Positions 25,059-33,887 of a stretch of DNA of 64,000 bases are shown one piece after another. Below the pieces are notes generated by a model. It saw only the letters and a list, made by a program, of their open reading frames with translations. It did not search any database and was not told the origin of the DNA. The translations under genes and the position numbers were made by a program. Location: NCBI GenBank assembly GCA_049340005.1, contig JBMPIY010000014.1. The stretch is one strand, 5' to 3'. Origin of the DNA: CAXBDP01 sp963974465 (GTDB lineage Bacteria > Bacteroidota > Bacteroidia > Cytophagales > Cyclobacteriaceae). How positions within the stretch are numbered: position 1 is the first letter of the stretch; the number at the start of each line of letters is the position of its first letter.

Positions 25059-26275
25059 TGGCAAATCAGATTCAGTACATATATAGTGAGGCTCATCTTC
25101 GAAATTCCGAAGCCACCAAATACGGTGAAAAGGATTTGAAGACGGGTGAAATGATTATAAATATTGGACCGCAGCATCCATCAACCCACGGCGTATTAAG
25201 GTTGGAAGTAGTGACTGACGGAGAGATGATCGTAGATGTAGTGCCACACCTTGGCTATCTGCATCGCTGCTTCGAAAAGCATACTGAATCTTTGGCCTAT
25301 AATCAGATAATCCCATACGTGGACAGGATGGATTATTTGGCGGCAATGAACTCTGAGCATGCTTATGCAATGGGAGTAGAGCGAATGCTGGGTATCGAAA
25401 AGGAAATTCCAAAACGCGTAGAATATATCAGAGTATTGGTGGCAGAGCTTAATCGGCTTGCTTCTCATTTTGTAGCGATTGGTACGTATGGGATGGATAT
25501 TGGAGCGATGACCTCCTTCTTCTGGATGATGCGTGACAGAGAGCATATCCTACGCTTGCTAGAATGGGTTTGTGGCGCACGAATGCTTTACAATTACATT
25601 TGGGTCGGTGGACTTTACTACGATTTGCCTATTGGCTTCGAAGAGCGTTGTCGGGAGTTTATTAATTATCTGGAGCCAAAAGTTCGAGAAATGGATAAGC
25701 TGTTGATTGAAAATAAAATTTTTGTAGAGCGGACAGCGAATGTAGGTGTATTACCATTGGATGTAGCCATCAATTATGGGATTACCGGGCCGATATTGCG
25801 AGGATCCGGTTTGAAGTTCGATTTACGAAAAGTAGATGGTTATAGCGTGTATCCTGAGATTGATTTTGATGTTCCGGTAGGCAAGGGTGAAATGGGAACT
25901 AAAGGTGACTGCTGGGATAGAACCTATGTGCGTATGCAGGAATGCTACCAATCGATACGAATAGTGAGTCAATGTTTGGATCAGCTGCAAGGAGATCAGA
26001 AGCGTACCCGTGATTTTGATCCAAAAGCGATGGTTCCAAAGAAAATCCGTCCAAAGGCGCAAGATTTATATGTTCGAGCTGAAAATCCAAAAGGTGAGCT
26101 TGGCTATTATTTCAGAGCGGATGGCAGATCCGATCAGCCTTTTAGGTGCAAAGTTCGCCCTCCATCTTTCGTGAATTTATCTGTGATTTCTGAAATTGCA
26201 AAAGGAGGTTTGATTGCAGACTTGATTGCAATTATTGGTTCCATCGATTTAGTTTTAGGAGAAGTTGATAGGTAA
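25058..26275 (+). CDS. nuoD: NADH-quinone oxidoreductase subunit D
   Basis: This encodes 405 residues. GPQHPSTHGVLRLEV and VPHLGYLHRCFEKH mark the 49-kDa subunit, with the quinone-pocket residues GYLHR; the C-terminus GLIADLIAIIGSIDLVLGEVDR is complete. It forms the quinone site with NuoB. It is the last nuo gene here: the next gene is a serpin, so nuoE-N must lie elsewhere. It starts in the nuoC stop codon (TAATG). Confidence 0.97.
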   Translation: MANQIQYIYSEAHLRNSEATKYGEKDLKTGEMIINIGPQHPSTHGVLRLEVVTDGEMIVDVVPHLGYLHRCFEKHTESLAYNQIIPYVDRMDYLAAMNSEHAYAMGVERMLGIEKEIPKRVEYIRVLVAELNRLASHFVAIGTYGMDIGAMTSFFWMMRDREHILRLLEWVCGARMLYNYIWVGGLYYDLPIGFEERCREFINYLEPKVREMDKLLIENKIFVERTANVGVLPLDVAINYGITGPILRGSGLKFDLRKVDGYSVYPEIDFDVPVGKGEMGTKGDCWDRTYVRMQECYQSIRIVSQCLDQLQGDQKRTRDFDPKAMVPKKIRPKAQDLYVRAENPKGELGYYFRADGRSDQPFRCKVRPPSFVNLSVISEIAKGGLIADLIAIIGSIDLVLGEVDR

Positions 26276-26314
26276 TTCCAACCATTTGCTTCCTCTCGCT
26301 GTCTTATAGACACA

Positions 26315-27565
26315 ATGAGGAATAAAATGCGAAAATTATCTACTTTTTTGAGCTTTGCTGCAATCGCACTTGCTGCGATCCAATGCCAGCCCTCATCAGA
26401 GGATATTGAGCCTAATCTTCCTGATTTATCTCCCCTACAAACCATCGAATTGAATACTGTGCAAGGAGGAAATGATTTCTCCTTCGATCTTTTCAATAAA
26501 GTGGTACAATCCGAACCGACTAATACAAATGTATTTGTTTCGCCCTTTAGCGTGTCTATGGCTTTGGCTATGACGAGCAATGGCGCAAATTCAGAATTGA
26601 GAGCTACTATGGCAGCCATTTTAGGCTATAATGATTTGAGTCAAGCGGAAGTAAATAGTGCATTTAAGAGTTTGGAAAACAGAGTGAAGGAAATGGACAA
26701 TCGAGTTCAATTCAACAATGCAAACTCAGTGTGGTATCGTAATGGGAAAGTGGTGAAAAATAGCTTTATAGAACCTGTTTACGAATATTTTAATGCCGAA
26801 ATCCAAGGTGAAGATTTCCAAAATCCGCAAACAGTAAATAAGATTAACAACTGGGTGAGCAATAAAACGCAAGGCAAAATTCCTTTGATCATTGAGCAAA
26901 TTAACCCTAATCATGTGATGTTCCTGATCAATGCACTGTACTTTAAAGCAGACTGGAAAGTGCCGTTTGATACGAAAGAGACGCAAAATAGAGGATTTCA
27001 GCTGGCTTCAAATGAAATGGTACAAGTGCCAACCATGATGACTAAAAATGCCAAGTATCGCTACTTATCTCATCGTGACGTGGAGCTGGTGGATATACCT
27101 TATGGCAATGGCCAATTTTCAATGACTGTGCTAATGCCAAATTCTGATCTTCCCTTGAATAGTTTTATTGAAAACTTGAGCGTGAATGCCTTGAATAATT
27201 GGCTCAATGCATCCGCCGAAGTTGGCTATGATTTGTATTTACCAAAATTCAAAGTAGAGTATGAAGTAACCCTAAATGGGATGCTTAGCGAAATGGGAAT
27301 GGGTGAAGCTTTTAGTGGCAGTAATGGTGGATTTTCAGAGATTTTTGAAGATGATAGACTTCATATAATTGATGAAGTAAAACATAAAACTTTTGTAGAA
27401 GTAAACGAGCAAGGAACAGAAGCTGCTGCTGTAACTTCTGTAGGTATAGAAGTTACTTCTCTGCCACCTTCAGTTAGGGTAAACAAGCCCTTTGTATATG
27501 TAATCAGAGAAAAACATACGGATGCCATTCTTTTTATTGGTAAGATGGAAAATCCGCTTTTATAA
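26315..27565 (+). CDS. Serpin (serine protease inhibitor) lipoprotein
   Basis: This encodes 416 residues; ATG 26315 or the internal ATG 26330 (MRKLSTFLSF) could start it. A lipobox AAIQC places a lipidated Cys near residue 29, so the inhibitor is membrane-anchored. The serpin core is complete (NVFVSPFSVSMALAMTSNGA, LYFKADWKVPFD, the breach/shutter segments, and FVYVIREKHTDAILFIGKM). The hinge EQGTEAAAVTSV has the small residues needed for inhibitory loop insertion. By hinge counting, P1 falls near the Val-Thr-Ser of IEVTSLPP, suggesting an elastase-like target. It probably protects the cell surface from proteases. Confidence 0.93.
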   Translation: MRNKMRKLSTFLSFAAIALAAIQCQPSSEDIEPNLPDLSPLQTIELNTVQGGNDFSFDLFNKVVQSEPTNTNVFVSPFSVSMALAMTSNGANSELRATMAAILGYNDLSQAEVNSAFKSLENRVKEMDNRVQFNNANSVWYRNGKVVKNSFIEPVYEYFNAEIQGEDFQNPQTVNKINNWVSNKTQGKIPLIIEQINPNHVMFLINALYFKADWKVPFDTKETQNRGFQLASNEMVQVPTMMTKNAKYRYLSHRDVELVDIPYGNGQFSMTVLMPNSDLPLNSFIENLSVNALNNWLNASAEVGYDLYLPKFKVEYEVTLNGMLSEMGMGEAFSGSNGGFSEIFEDDRLHIIDEVKHKTFVEVNEQGTEAAAVTSVGIEVTSLPPSVRVNKPFVYVIREKHTDAILFIGKMENPLL

Positions 27566-27596
27566 TATTACAACCAACCAATAATCACAGGATCGA

Positions 27597-27627
27597 AAAC
27601 GGAGGACTAGACCACCTCCGTTTTTTT
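27597..27627 (+). terminator. Intrinsic terminator after the serpin gene
   Basis: AAACGGAGG and CCTCCGTTT pair around a 9-base loop and are followed by a T-run. Confidence 0.8.
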
Positions 27628-27645
27628 ATTTTAGGCGGGAGGAGA

Positions 27646-28380
27646 TTAAATAATCCTCAAACTATTCTCTCGTACAAATACTTCTTGGTCTTTCCAGCGG
27701 ATTCTTACCCATACATCTTTCTTTCCAAGCACAGAAACCTTGTGACCCTTGCCAATGCCTTCGATCATGTCACTGCCGGCACTTGGGCCTTTCATAGCCA
27801 TGGTGTAGTCTGTCTGTACTATTGCTTGCTTGGCAATACCCAGTTTATTGAAAACGATTGCTGATAATAATAGAAATATAACTATACCGGCGAAGAGTGG
27901 AGCTGGCTTTTCATTGAATTTTCTTTGGCGATAAAGAAAGAGTGAAAAAAGAAGAATAGCTAAGGCAAGTAATACCGCAGCGATTTCGATATGATAGCGA
28001 CCGTAGAAATCGATAAACAAATTTGTGTCGCTGGTTTCATATCCGCGGAGGTTAAATTCTTGAGCTAATTCAGAAATTTTAAGAAGGGCGGCTTGGTCTT
28101 GACTGACTTTTTGATAGTGTTCGAGGTAAAAAAGTGCGTCTGCAGGCTCATCCATACCCTCACTTATGAATGCCATCTTCAAAAGCATGGCAGGACTTTG
28201 AAGTTTTTCTTCCGTAAATAGTCGCTCATAAATGGCTAAAGATTCCGTGTATTTTTTTGCAACAAAAAGAGAATCAGCCTGTTTAATTAAGGTGCTGTTA
28301 TCTTGTGCAGTGGCAGTGAAACTGACCGCCACAATAAAGATGAAAAAGAATGTGAATAATTTGAATTTGTAGCTTTGCAT
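27646..28380 (-). CDS. Membrane TPR protein with C-terminal SH3-like domain (BatE-like)
   Basis: This encodes 244 residues in order: a signal or anchor sequence (ending TATAQ), two TPR-like helical pairs (about 30-105, 'LFVAKKYTESLAIYERLF'), two transmembrane helices (about 128-150 and 160-178), and a C-terminal SH3-like domain (about 190-244; 'GSDMIEGIGKGHKVSVLGKKDVWVRIRW'). The layout resembles BatE-type proteins of Bacteroidota aerotolerance operons, but no other bat genes are nearby, so this is only a resemblance. It is divergent from the tRNA-Lys gene. Confidence 0.7.
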   Translation of the reverse strand: MQSYKFKLFTFFFIFIVAVSFTATAQDNSTLIKQADSLFVAKKYTESLAIYERLFTEEKLQSPAMLLKMAFISEGMDEPADALFYLEHYQKVSQDQAALLKISELAQEFNLRGYETSDTNLFIDFYGRYHIEIAAVLLALAILLFSLFLYRQRKFNEKPAPLFAGIVIFLLLSAIVFNKLGIAKQAIVQTDYTMAMKGPSAGSDMIEGIGKGHKVSVLGKKDVWVRIRWKDQEVFVRENSLRII

Positions 28381-28404
28381 TTTGAATGGTAAGGTTTACC
28401 TTTG
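28375..28404 (+). promoter_or_regulatory. Promoter of tRNA-Lys
   Basis: TTG at 28375-28377 and TACCTTTG at 28397-28404 are spaced by 19 bases, the Bacteroidota consensus. The start would be near 28411, about 40 bases before the mature tRNA. It overlaps the 5' end of the divergent TPR gene. Confidence 0.75.
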
Positions 28405-28449
28405 CAACCGCAATTAAGGGAAACGCCTTTAATAAAGCAAAGCAAAAAT

Positions 28450-28522
28450 GATTCCGTAGCTCAGCTGGTAGAGCAATACACTTTTAATGTATGGGTCCTG
28501 GGTTCGAGCCCCAGCGGGATCA
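28450..28522 (+). tRNA. tRNA-Lys (anticodon TTT)
   Basis: This is a 73-base cloverleaf. The acceptor strands GATTCCG and CGGGATC pair with one G-U; the D arm contains AGCTCAGCTGGTAGAGC; the anticodon loop is CTTTTAA, giving anticodon TTT; the T arm is CTGGG-TTCGAGC-CCCAG. The discriminator is A and no CCA is encoded. It has its own promoter and terminator. The block to its right looks acquired, so this gene may have been the insertion site, although no copy of its 3' end was found downstream. Confidence 0.97.
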
Positions 28523-28535
28523 CAATAATAACAAT

Positions 28536-28570
28536 AGCCTTCAAAGTCATTGATTTTGAAGGCTTTTTTG
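28536..28570 (+). terminator. Intrinsic terminator after tRNA-Lys
   Basis: AGCCTTCAAA and TTTGAAGGCT pair around a 9-base loop, followed by TTTTTT. Confidence 0.8.
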
Positions 28571-28690
28571 ATTCAATTAAAAATTGAAAGTAAGTAAATT
28601 ATTTTAAATAATTGATTATCAATGTCTTTTCGGGTCGAATCCTAAAAGATTACAACATAGATAGTTTAATGTGAATAGTACTTACCATAC

Positions 28691-29034
28691 TTATTTCCAT
28701 TTTATCCTTTCCCCATGCTTTTTCCCCATGCTTTTTCCCCATCGCTCCATAGCTTCCAGTACTTCGGTAATGCTATGGCAATATTCAGTAAGGGTATATT
28801 CAATTCTTGCAGGGTAATCATCATACACTTTACGGGAAACGAGTTCATTTTCCGCTAAGGGCCTTAATTCCTTGGACAACACCCGGTTTGTTATTTTCGG
28901 AATGGATGATAAAATTTCATTGAATCTATTGTTCTTATGGTAAATCGAAATGATAATAGGTAATTTCCACTTACCCCTCCAATTACATACTGTGTGGCCT
29001 GTACGAATTTAATTCTGTCTTCAAAATTCCATTT
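28691..29034 (-). pseudogene. HxlR-family transcriptional regulator, frameshifted
   Basis: The minus strand encodes, from about 28979 to 28691, most of an HxlR winged helix (KWKLPIIISIYHKN, FNEILSSIPKITNRVLSKEL, ARIEYTLTEYCHSITEVL). The N-terminal part (EDRIKFVQATQYVIGG) lies in a different frame; the two join at the C4 run 28974-28977 (G4 on the coding strand). The N-terminal frame itself lacks a start: the ATG at 29032 is one further shift away, at a T4 run. The extreme C-terminus is altered by a 13-bp tandem repeat. HxlR proteins sense aldehydes or redox stress and often control a divergent oxidoreductase, here the SDR gene. Confidence 0.75.
28711..28742. repeat. 13-bp tandem repeat, 2.5 copies
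   Basis: CCCCATGCTTTTT occurs at 28711-28723 and 28724-28736, followed by a partial copy CCCCAT. It lies in the 3' end of the HxlR pseudogene. Since 13 is not a multiple of three, each added copy changes the frame of the last codons. Confidence 0.85.
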
Positions 29035-29049
29035 TTACTTTGTACTAAT

Positions 29050-29090
29050 TTAAGTATCCTTTTGTATACAAGTATCAAATGTATATCTTT
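29050..29090. promoter_or_regulatory. Candidate operator between the HxlR remnant and the SDR gene
   Basis: AGTATCC-TTTT-GTATAC followed by AAGTATC gives overlapping GTATnC half-sites arranged as inverted and direct repeats in the ~100-base divergent gap. HxlR proteins bind such AT-rich GTAT/ATAC repeats. The assignment is by position and symmetry only. Confidence 0.35.
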
Positions 29091-29132
29091 TTTCAGGTAA
29101 CTTTGACCTGTACAATTAAAAATAGATTAAAA

Positions 29133-30011
29133 ATGAAAAAAAACTGGTTTGTTACAGGGAGTTCTCGAGGCCTTGGCAGAAGCATTACAGTAGCCGTATT
29201 GGCTAAAGGTGATAATATAGCAGCTACGGCTAGAAATCCTAAGCAGTTAGCAGAATTTGTAACTCAATACCCCGATCAAATTATTGCATTACCGGTAGAT
29301 GTAACAGATAGAGCACAAATTGATAAAGCCGTAAAAGATACTATTGAAAAATTTGGTCGAATTGATGTTTTGGTAAATAATGCAGGGGTGGGCATTACCG
29401 GGGCAATTGAGGAGTTTAGTGATGAACAAATGGATAGTCAGTTACACATTAACCTTAATGGTCCGATAGATGTTACCAGAGCTGTATTGCCTTATATGCG
29501 CAAACAACGTTCAGGAAGTATTTTGAATGTTAGTTCTGTAGGAGGAAGAGTGGGGTCGGCCGGTTTTTCTATGTATCAGGCCGCAAAATTCGGATTACAA
29601 GGATTTACTGAAGTTTTAAGTAAAGAAGTTGCTGCATTTGGCATCAAAGTTACTTCTATAGAACCGGGAGGAATCCGTACCGATTGGGCAAGCAATTCAA
29701 TGACTTATGCCGAACCAATTGATGATTACAAAAATATCCTACAATCTCTTAAGGATTATATTAAAACCATTATCCCGTTAGGTAACCCGGATAAAGCAGC
29801 ACAGGTAATTATCGATTTGGTAGATCATCCTGAACCACCTGTTCACTTGGTTTTGGGTTCAGATGCTGTTGCCATCTTAGAAGTGGTTGATGCTAATAGA
29901 AAAGCAGAATTTGAAAAATGGAAACCTATAAGCATTTCTACTGATTTTGATGATGTAGAAAACCCTTGGCTTTCAGAAGAGAGAAGACAGAATATTTTGA
30001 AAGTGAAATAA
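29133..30011 (+). CDS. Short-chain dehydrogenase/reductase (SDR 1)
   Basis: This encodes 292 residues from the ATG at 29133 (MKKNWFVTG); an earlier in-frame start at 29079 would add residues with no SDR character. Classical SDR motifs are complete: TGSSRGLG for NADP(H), VNNAGVG, Ser in NVSSVGG and YQAAK as the catalytic Tyr-Lys. It probably reduces or oxidises a small carbonyl or alcohol. It opens a set of three SDR genes and is divergent from the broken HxlR regulator. No GCGGGAGG site occurs in this whole block. Confidence 0.9.
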   Translation: MKKNWFVTGSSRGLGRSITVAVLAKGDNIAATARNPKQLAEFVTQYPDQIIALPVDVTDRAQIDKAVKDTIEKFGRIDVLVNNAGVGITGAIEEFSDEQMDSQLHINLNGPIDVTRAVLPYMRKQRSGSILNVSSVGGRVGSAGFSMYQAAKFGLQGFTEVLSKEVAAFGIKVTSIEPGGIRTDWASNSMTYAEPIDDYKNILQSLKDYIKTIIPLGNPDKAAQVIIDLVDHPEPPVHLVLGSDAVAILEVVDANRKAEFEKWKPISISTDFDDVENPWLSEERRQNILKVK

Positions 30012-30036
30012 ATTATTTATCAATAAAAATCGGAAA

Positions 30037-30867
30037 ATGAGTAATCAAAAAGAACAAGTTTGGTTTATTACGGGAGCGTCAAAAGGTTTTGGGTTAGCCT
30101 TTGTAAAACAATTATTAGCACTTGGTCATAAAGTAGCTGCTACATCACGCAATAAAGAAAGTATTGAAAAAGAAATAGGTAATAATTCGAATTTATTGGC
30201 ACTTACTGTTGATATTACCAGTGATGCCGAAGTAAAGAAAGGAATCGAACAAACTGTTACTACCTTTGGTAAAATTGATGTTGCTGTCAACAATGCAGGT
30301 TACATGCTCTTAGGTGCTTTGGAAGAAGTATCAGATAAAGAGTTTCGTCAATCTGTAAACGTCAATGTATTTGCTTTTCAAAATGTCATTCGTAATGTCA
30401 TGCCATATTTCCGCAAGCAAGGAAGTGGACACTTTTTCAATTTTGCTTCGTCGGCAGGCTATTCAGCAGATCCATGTGCGGGAAGTTATAATGCTGTAAA
30501 ACATGCTGTTATTGGTTTTTCTGAAGCATTAGCATTAGAAGTAAAACCTTTTAATATTAAAGTAACTATTGTTGCTCCTGGTCTTTTTAGAACAAATTTC
30601 TTAGGAGAATTTCCGGTGGCTCAAAACAAAATAGAAGGTTATCCAACACAATCATTGGTCGATGCCATGAGCCAATATGATGGACAACAACCTGGAGATC
30701 CTAGTAAACTGGTTAAGGTTTTAATTGATACTGCTGGCAAAGAAGATGCACCGTTGCATTTAGTAATGGGAAGAGATTCATACCAAAGAGCACTAAATTA
30801 TTATCAATCTCAAATCGAAAAACTAGAAGAAATGAAAGAGTTGAGTGCTTCTACAGATTTTGAATAA
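30037..30867 (+). CDS. Short-chain dehydrogenase/reductase (SDR 2)
   Basis: This encodes 276 residues with TGASKGFG, VNNAGYM, a serine in FASSAGY and YNAVK. It is similar in layout to SDR 3 at 31993 (VWFITGASKG, QQPGDPSKLVKVL, ending in a LSASTDFE-type tail), so the two are probably paralogues from a local duplication. It follows SDR 1 after 25 bases. The substrate is unknown. Confidence 0.9.
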   Translation: MSNQKEQVWFITGASKGFGLAFVKQLLALGHKVAATSRNKESIEKEIGNNSNLLALTVDITSDAEVKKGIEQTVTTFGKIDVAVNNAGYMLLGALEEVSDKEFRQSVNVNVFAFQNVIRNVMPYFRKQGSGHFFNFASSAGYSADPCAGSYNAVKHAVIGFSEALALEVKPFNIKVTIVAPGLFRTNFLGEFPVAQNKIEGYPTQSLVDAMSQYDGQQPGDPSKLVKVLIDTAGKEDAPLHLVMGRDSYQRALNYYQSQIEKLEEMKELSASTDFE

Positions 30868-30958
30868 AATTCTGTATTTGAATACAATTCCAAGAGATTC
30901 GGATACAATTGAATTTCATAAAGAAACCACCTTTGTTAATCATTATAAAATAAAGGTT

Positions 30959-31912
30959 ATGAATAAGCAACAGGTATTAACTGTAGATGAAAAGCAGTTA
31001 ACAGAAGGTAAAAACAGGGTTTACTTTATGAGTCAGGGGTATAAGCTGGCAGGAGATTTATACCTGCCAAAAGGATTTGATAGTACCCAAAAGTATCCTA
31101 CTATTATATATACAAGGGTAGGTACACAAGTTAAGGAGCAAACCGGAGCTACCTATGGCAAAAAACTTTCGGCAAAAGGTTATGCCTTTTTTGTTTTCGA
31201 TCCTAAGAATTTTGGAGATAGTGAGGGAGAAATCAGAAATTATGAATCTATGCATAATATGATTCCTAACACTACAGATGCCATAAGTTTTTTAAGAACA
31301 TTGAAATTTGTTGATAGAGATCAATTTTACGGTCTCGGTGCCTGTGCCGGAGCCCCGTATATCTGCAATGTAGCCATTGGAGATGCCCGAATAAAAGCGG
31401 TAGCGACACTGGTAGGTAATTTTGATGCAGCCGCTAGTTTATTTGGTGCTTATCCTAAGGAGCTTTTAGATAAAATGCTACAAACCGCAGCAGAGGCTAA
31501 GCAAAAATATTACGAAACCAGTGAATATGAAACGGCACCTATTTTTGGAGGTATGCCTTTACCGCCACCAGAGAGTGCCTCTAAAGCAATGAAAGATGCT
31601 TACGGCTATTATTACTTAAGAGCCGGACAAGACAAATGCCCGAACTATTCTACGGATTATCCTACCGTTGGACTACCTGTAGATCCTGCCAGAGTATTTA
31701 TGAATCAGGCTAAATTTTTTACTACTCCATTTTTAGTGATTGCAGGTAGCGAAGCCTTTACACATGATATGGACAGAGAAGTGTATGAAATGGCAGTCGG
31801 AGAAAAAGAATGGGCAGTTATTGAAGGAGCTTCACACATGGATCTGTATGACATCGATGAATATCTAGACCCTGCACTGGATAAGGTAGATGCGTTTTTT
31901 AAAAAATATTAA
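30959..31912 (+). CDS. Alpha/beta hydrolase with a Cys nucleophile elbow
   Basis: This encodes 317 residues from the ATG at 30959, which fits the family start (MNKQQVLTV); the frame is open upstream into the end of SDR 2. The oxyanion region GYKLAGDLYLPKGF and VFDPKNFGDSEGE lead to GLGACAGAPY, where the usual Gly-x-Ser-x-Gly is Gly-x-Cys-x-Gly, as in dienelactone-hydrolase-like and YcjY-type hydrolases. A late Asp/Glu and the His in IEGASHMDLYD complete a triad. It is likely to act on an ester or lactone linked to the SDR products. A terminator follows. Confidence 0.88.
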   Translation: MNKQQVLTVDEKQLTEGKNRVYFMSQGYKLAGDLYLPKGFDSTQKYPTIIYTRVGTQVKEQTGATYGKKLSAKGYAFFVFDPKNFGDSEGEIRNYESMHNMIPNTTDAISFLRTLKFVDRDQFYGLGACAGAPYICNVAIGDARIKAVATLVGNFDAAASLFGAYPKELLDKMLQTAAEAKQKYYETSEYETAPIFGGMPLPPPESASKAMKDAYGYYYLRAGQDKCPNYSTDYPTVGLPVDPARVFMNQAKFFTTPFLVIAGSEAFTHDMDREVYEMAVGEKEWAVIEGASHMDLYDIDEYLDPALDKVDAFFKKY

Positions 31913-31926
31913 TATTCAATATATAT

Positions 31927-31964
31927 AAATCAGGATGGTTTCAATGAAATCACCCTGATTTTCT
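31927..31964 (+). terminator. Intrinsic terminator after the hydrolase gene
   Basis: AAATCAGG-A-TGGTTTCA and TGAAATCA-C-CCTGATTT form a long hairpin with one internal mismatch, followed by T-rich sequence. It separates the SDR 1-SDR 2-hydrolase unit from SDR 3. Confidence 0.75.
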
Positions 31965-31992
31965 TTTATAATAATCAGATAAACTCATCATA

Positions 31993-32826
31993 ATGAATAT
32001 TCAAAAAATATGGTTCATCACAGGAGCTTCCAAAGGAATGGGGCTGTTGCTAACAAAGTTATTATTGCAAGAAGGATATAAAGTAGCCGCAACATCCAGA
32101 AATGTTGAGGCTTTACGGTTGAATGTGGGTACAGAAAGTGGTGATTTTCTTCCGATTGAATTGGATATTACCAACAGAGATGATGTTAAAGTGGCAATTG
32201 AACAAACAGTTAAACATTTCGGCAGATTGGATGTAGCGGTTAATAATGCCGGATTTTCATATATAGGAAGTTTGGAAGAACTATCAGATCAGGAATTCCG
32301 AAAGGCATTAGATGTAAATTTATTCGCAGCAGTAAATGTCATTAGGGCTTCTATGGCGCACTTCAGGAAACAACGTGCCGGCCGAATAATTAATATATCT
32401 TCTACTGCCGGATATATTGCAGGTCCTAATATCGGGAGTTATGTAGCCTCTAAATTTGCCATGGTAGGACTTACAGAGGCATTAGCTTTAGAAGCAAAAC
32501 ATCTCAATATCAAACCGACTGTAGTATTACCGGGTTCTTTCAGAACGAATTTCTTAAATGAGGATTCTTTACATTATGCAAACAACCCTATCCTGGATTA
32601 TGAAAGTGGAAACACCTATAAAAGTTATGCAGACAGGGCAGGGCAACAACCCGGGGATCCAGAAAAATTAGTAAAGGAACTGCTAAACTTGGCAAATATG
32701 GAAAATCCTCCTGTGCACTTAATCTTAGGTGCTGATAGTTTTAAAATGATTATGGATAAGAGAGACAAAGACCTAGAAGAATTCGAAGCTTTTAAGGAGA
32801 TATCATTATCCACCAATTTAGCGTAA
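31993..32826 (+). CDS. Short-chain dehydrogenase/reductase (SDR 3)
   Basis: This encodes 277 residues: TGASKGMG, VNNAGFS, a serine in ISSTAGY, YVASK. It resembles SDR 2 along most of its length, including the QQPGDPEKLVKELL segment, so one probably arose by duplication. It is followed after 34 bases by an AraC-type regulator in the same direction. Confidence 0.9.
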   Translation: MNIQKIWFITGASKGMGLLLTKLLLQEGYKVAATSRNVEALRLNVGTESGDFLPIELDITNRDDVKVAIEQTVKHFGRLDVAVNNAGFSYIGSLEELSDQEFRKALDVNLFAAVNVIRASMAHFRKQRAGRIINISSTAGYIAGPNIGSYVASKFAMVGLTEALALEAKHLNIKPTVVLPGSFRTNFLNEDSLHYANNPILDYESGNTYKSYADRAGQQPGDPEKLVKELLNLANMENPPVHLILGADSFKMIMDKRDKDLEEFEAFKEISLSTNLA

Positions 32827-32860
32827 TTTAGGTACATCTATCTCATTACAGGTTTACACT

Positions 32861-33775
32861 ATGAAAACAGAGAAACCCCATCATGTGAAATCCATATCCG
32901 AATATCATGCACTATTAGGAATCGGCAAACCCCTGCATCCATTGTTCAGCCTGATTAAGCATGAGGATATTAAAAATTACACTGACGAAAAACTTAAAAA
33001 TAAAACGCATGGGTTTTACACTATAAGCAGAAAAATGGATTATAGTGGTACCATGAGATACGGGCAACACTATTATGATTTTCAGGAAGGTGCTATGGTA
33101 TTTCATGGGCCTCATCAAATTATTGTATCCGAATTAGCAGCTAATGCTGAGCTAAAAGGATGGACTATTTTAATACATCCCGATTTTATAAGAACCTATA
33201 CATTGGCTACCAAAATCACCGAATTTGGTTTCTTTTCGTATGCTGCGCACGAAGCCCTTCATTTTTCCGATCAGGAAGCTCAAATTATAGAAGAAGTGAT
33301 GGATACCATTCGGAAGGAATATAATTCAAGGATAGATGTATATAGCCAGGATATATTGATCTCACAAATAGAGTTGTTATTGAATTACTGTAATCGTTTC
33401 TATAACCGACAATTTATCACAAGAAAAGCTATAAATAGCGAATTGCTCATCAAGTTTGAAAAACTCATCAATGCGTATTTTGAAGGAGATGAACTTTCTG
33501 TGGAAGGGATACCATCTGTACAATACTTTTCTTCAGCATTGAACATGTCTGCAAATTACCTGACCGATATGCTAAGAGCCCTTACAGGGCAAAGTACACA
33601 ACAACACATTCAGGATAAACTCATTGAAAAAGCAAAACAATTGCTTTCCACTACCAATATGACGGTAAGTGAAATCGCTTACGAATTGGGATTTGAATAT
33701 CCCCAATCCTTTAGTAAACTATTTAAGAATAAGGTACATGTAACTCCTTTAGAATTTAGGCAATCCTTTAATTGA
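32861..33775 (+). CDS. AraC-family transcriptional regulator
   Basis: This encodes 304 residues with an N-terminal cupin-like sensing part and a C-terminal double helix-turn-helix. The second HTH (TVSEIAYELGFEYPQSFSKLF) and the ending TPLEFRQSF are the AraC signature. It is co-oriented with SDR 3 and likely regulates this block. The effector is unknown but may be an aldehyde or ketone handled by the SDRs (inference from context). Confidence 0.92.
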   Translation: MKTEKPHHVKSISEYHALLGIGKPLHPLFSLIKHEDIKNYTDEKLKNKTHGFYTISRKMDYSGTMRYGQHYYDFQEGAMVFHGPHQIIVSELAANAELKGWTILIHPDFIRTYTLATKITEFGFFSYAAHEALHFSDQEAQIIEEVMDTIRKEYNSRIDVYSQDILISQIELLLNYCNRFYNRQFITRKAINSELLIKFEKLINAYFEGDELSVEGIPSVQYFSSALNMSANYLTDMLRALTGQSTQQHIQDKLIEKAKQLLSTTNMTVSEIAYELGFEYPQSFSKLFKNKVHVTPLEFRQSFN

Positions 33776-33887
33776 TAGGCATTATTTGCTTAGGCTACTA
33801 TTAATTTTTAATACGAAACCTGAAAATTAATGGATTATTATTGAAGATACCCGTATTTTAATAAGTTGAATTTAAAATTTTTGCGTA

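Noticed and set aside
25155..25546. Antisense frames opposite nuoD
   Set aside because: The nuoD protein is full length and conserved across this stretch, so these are shadows.
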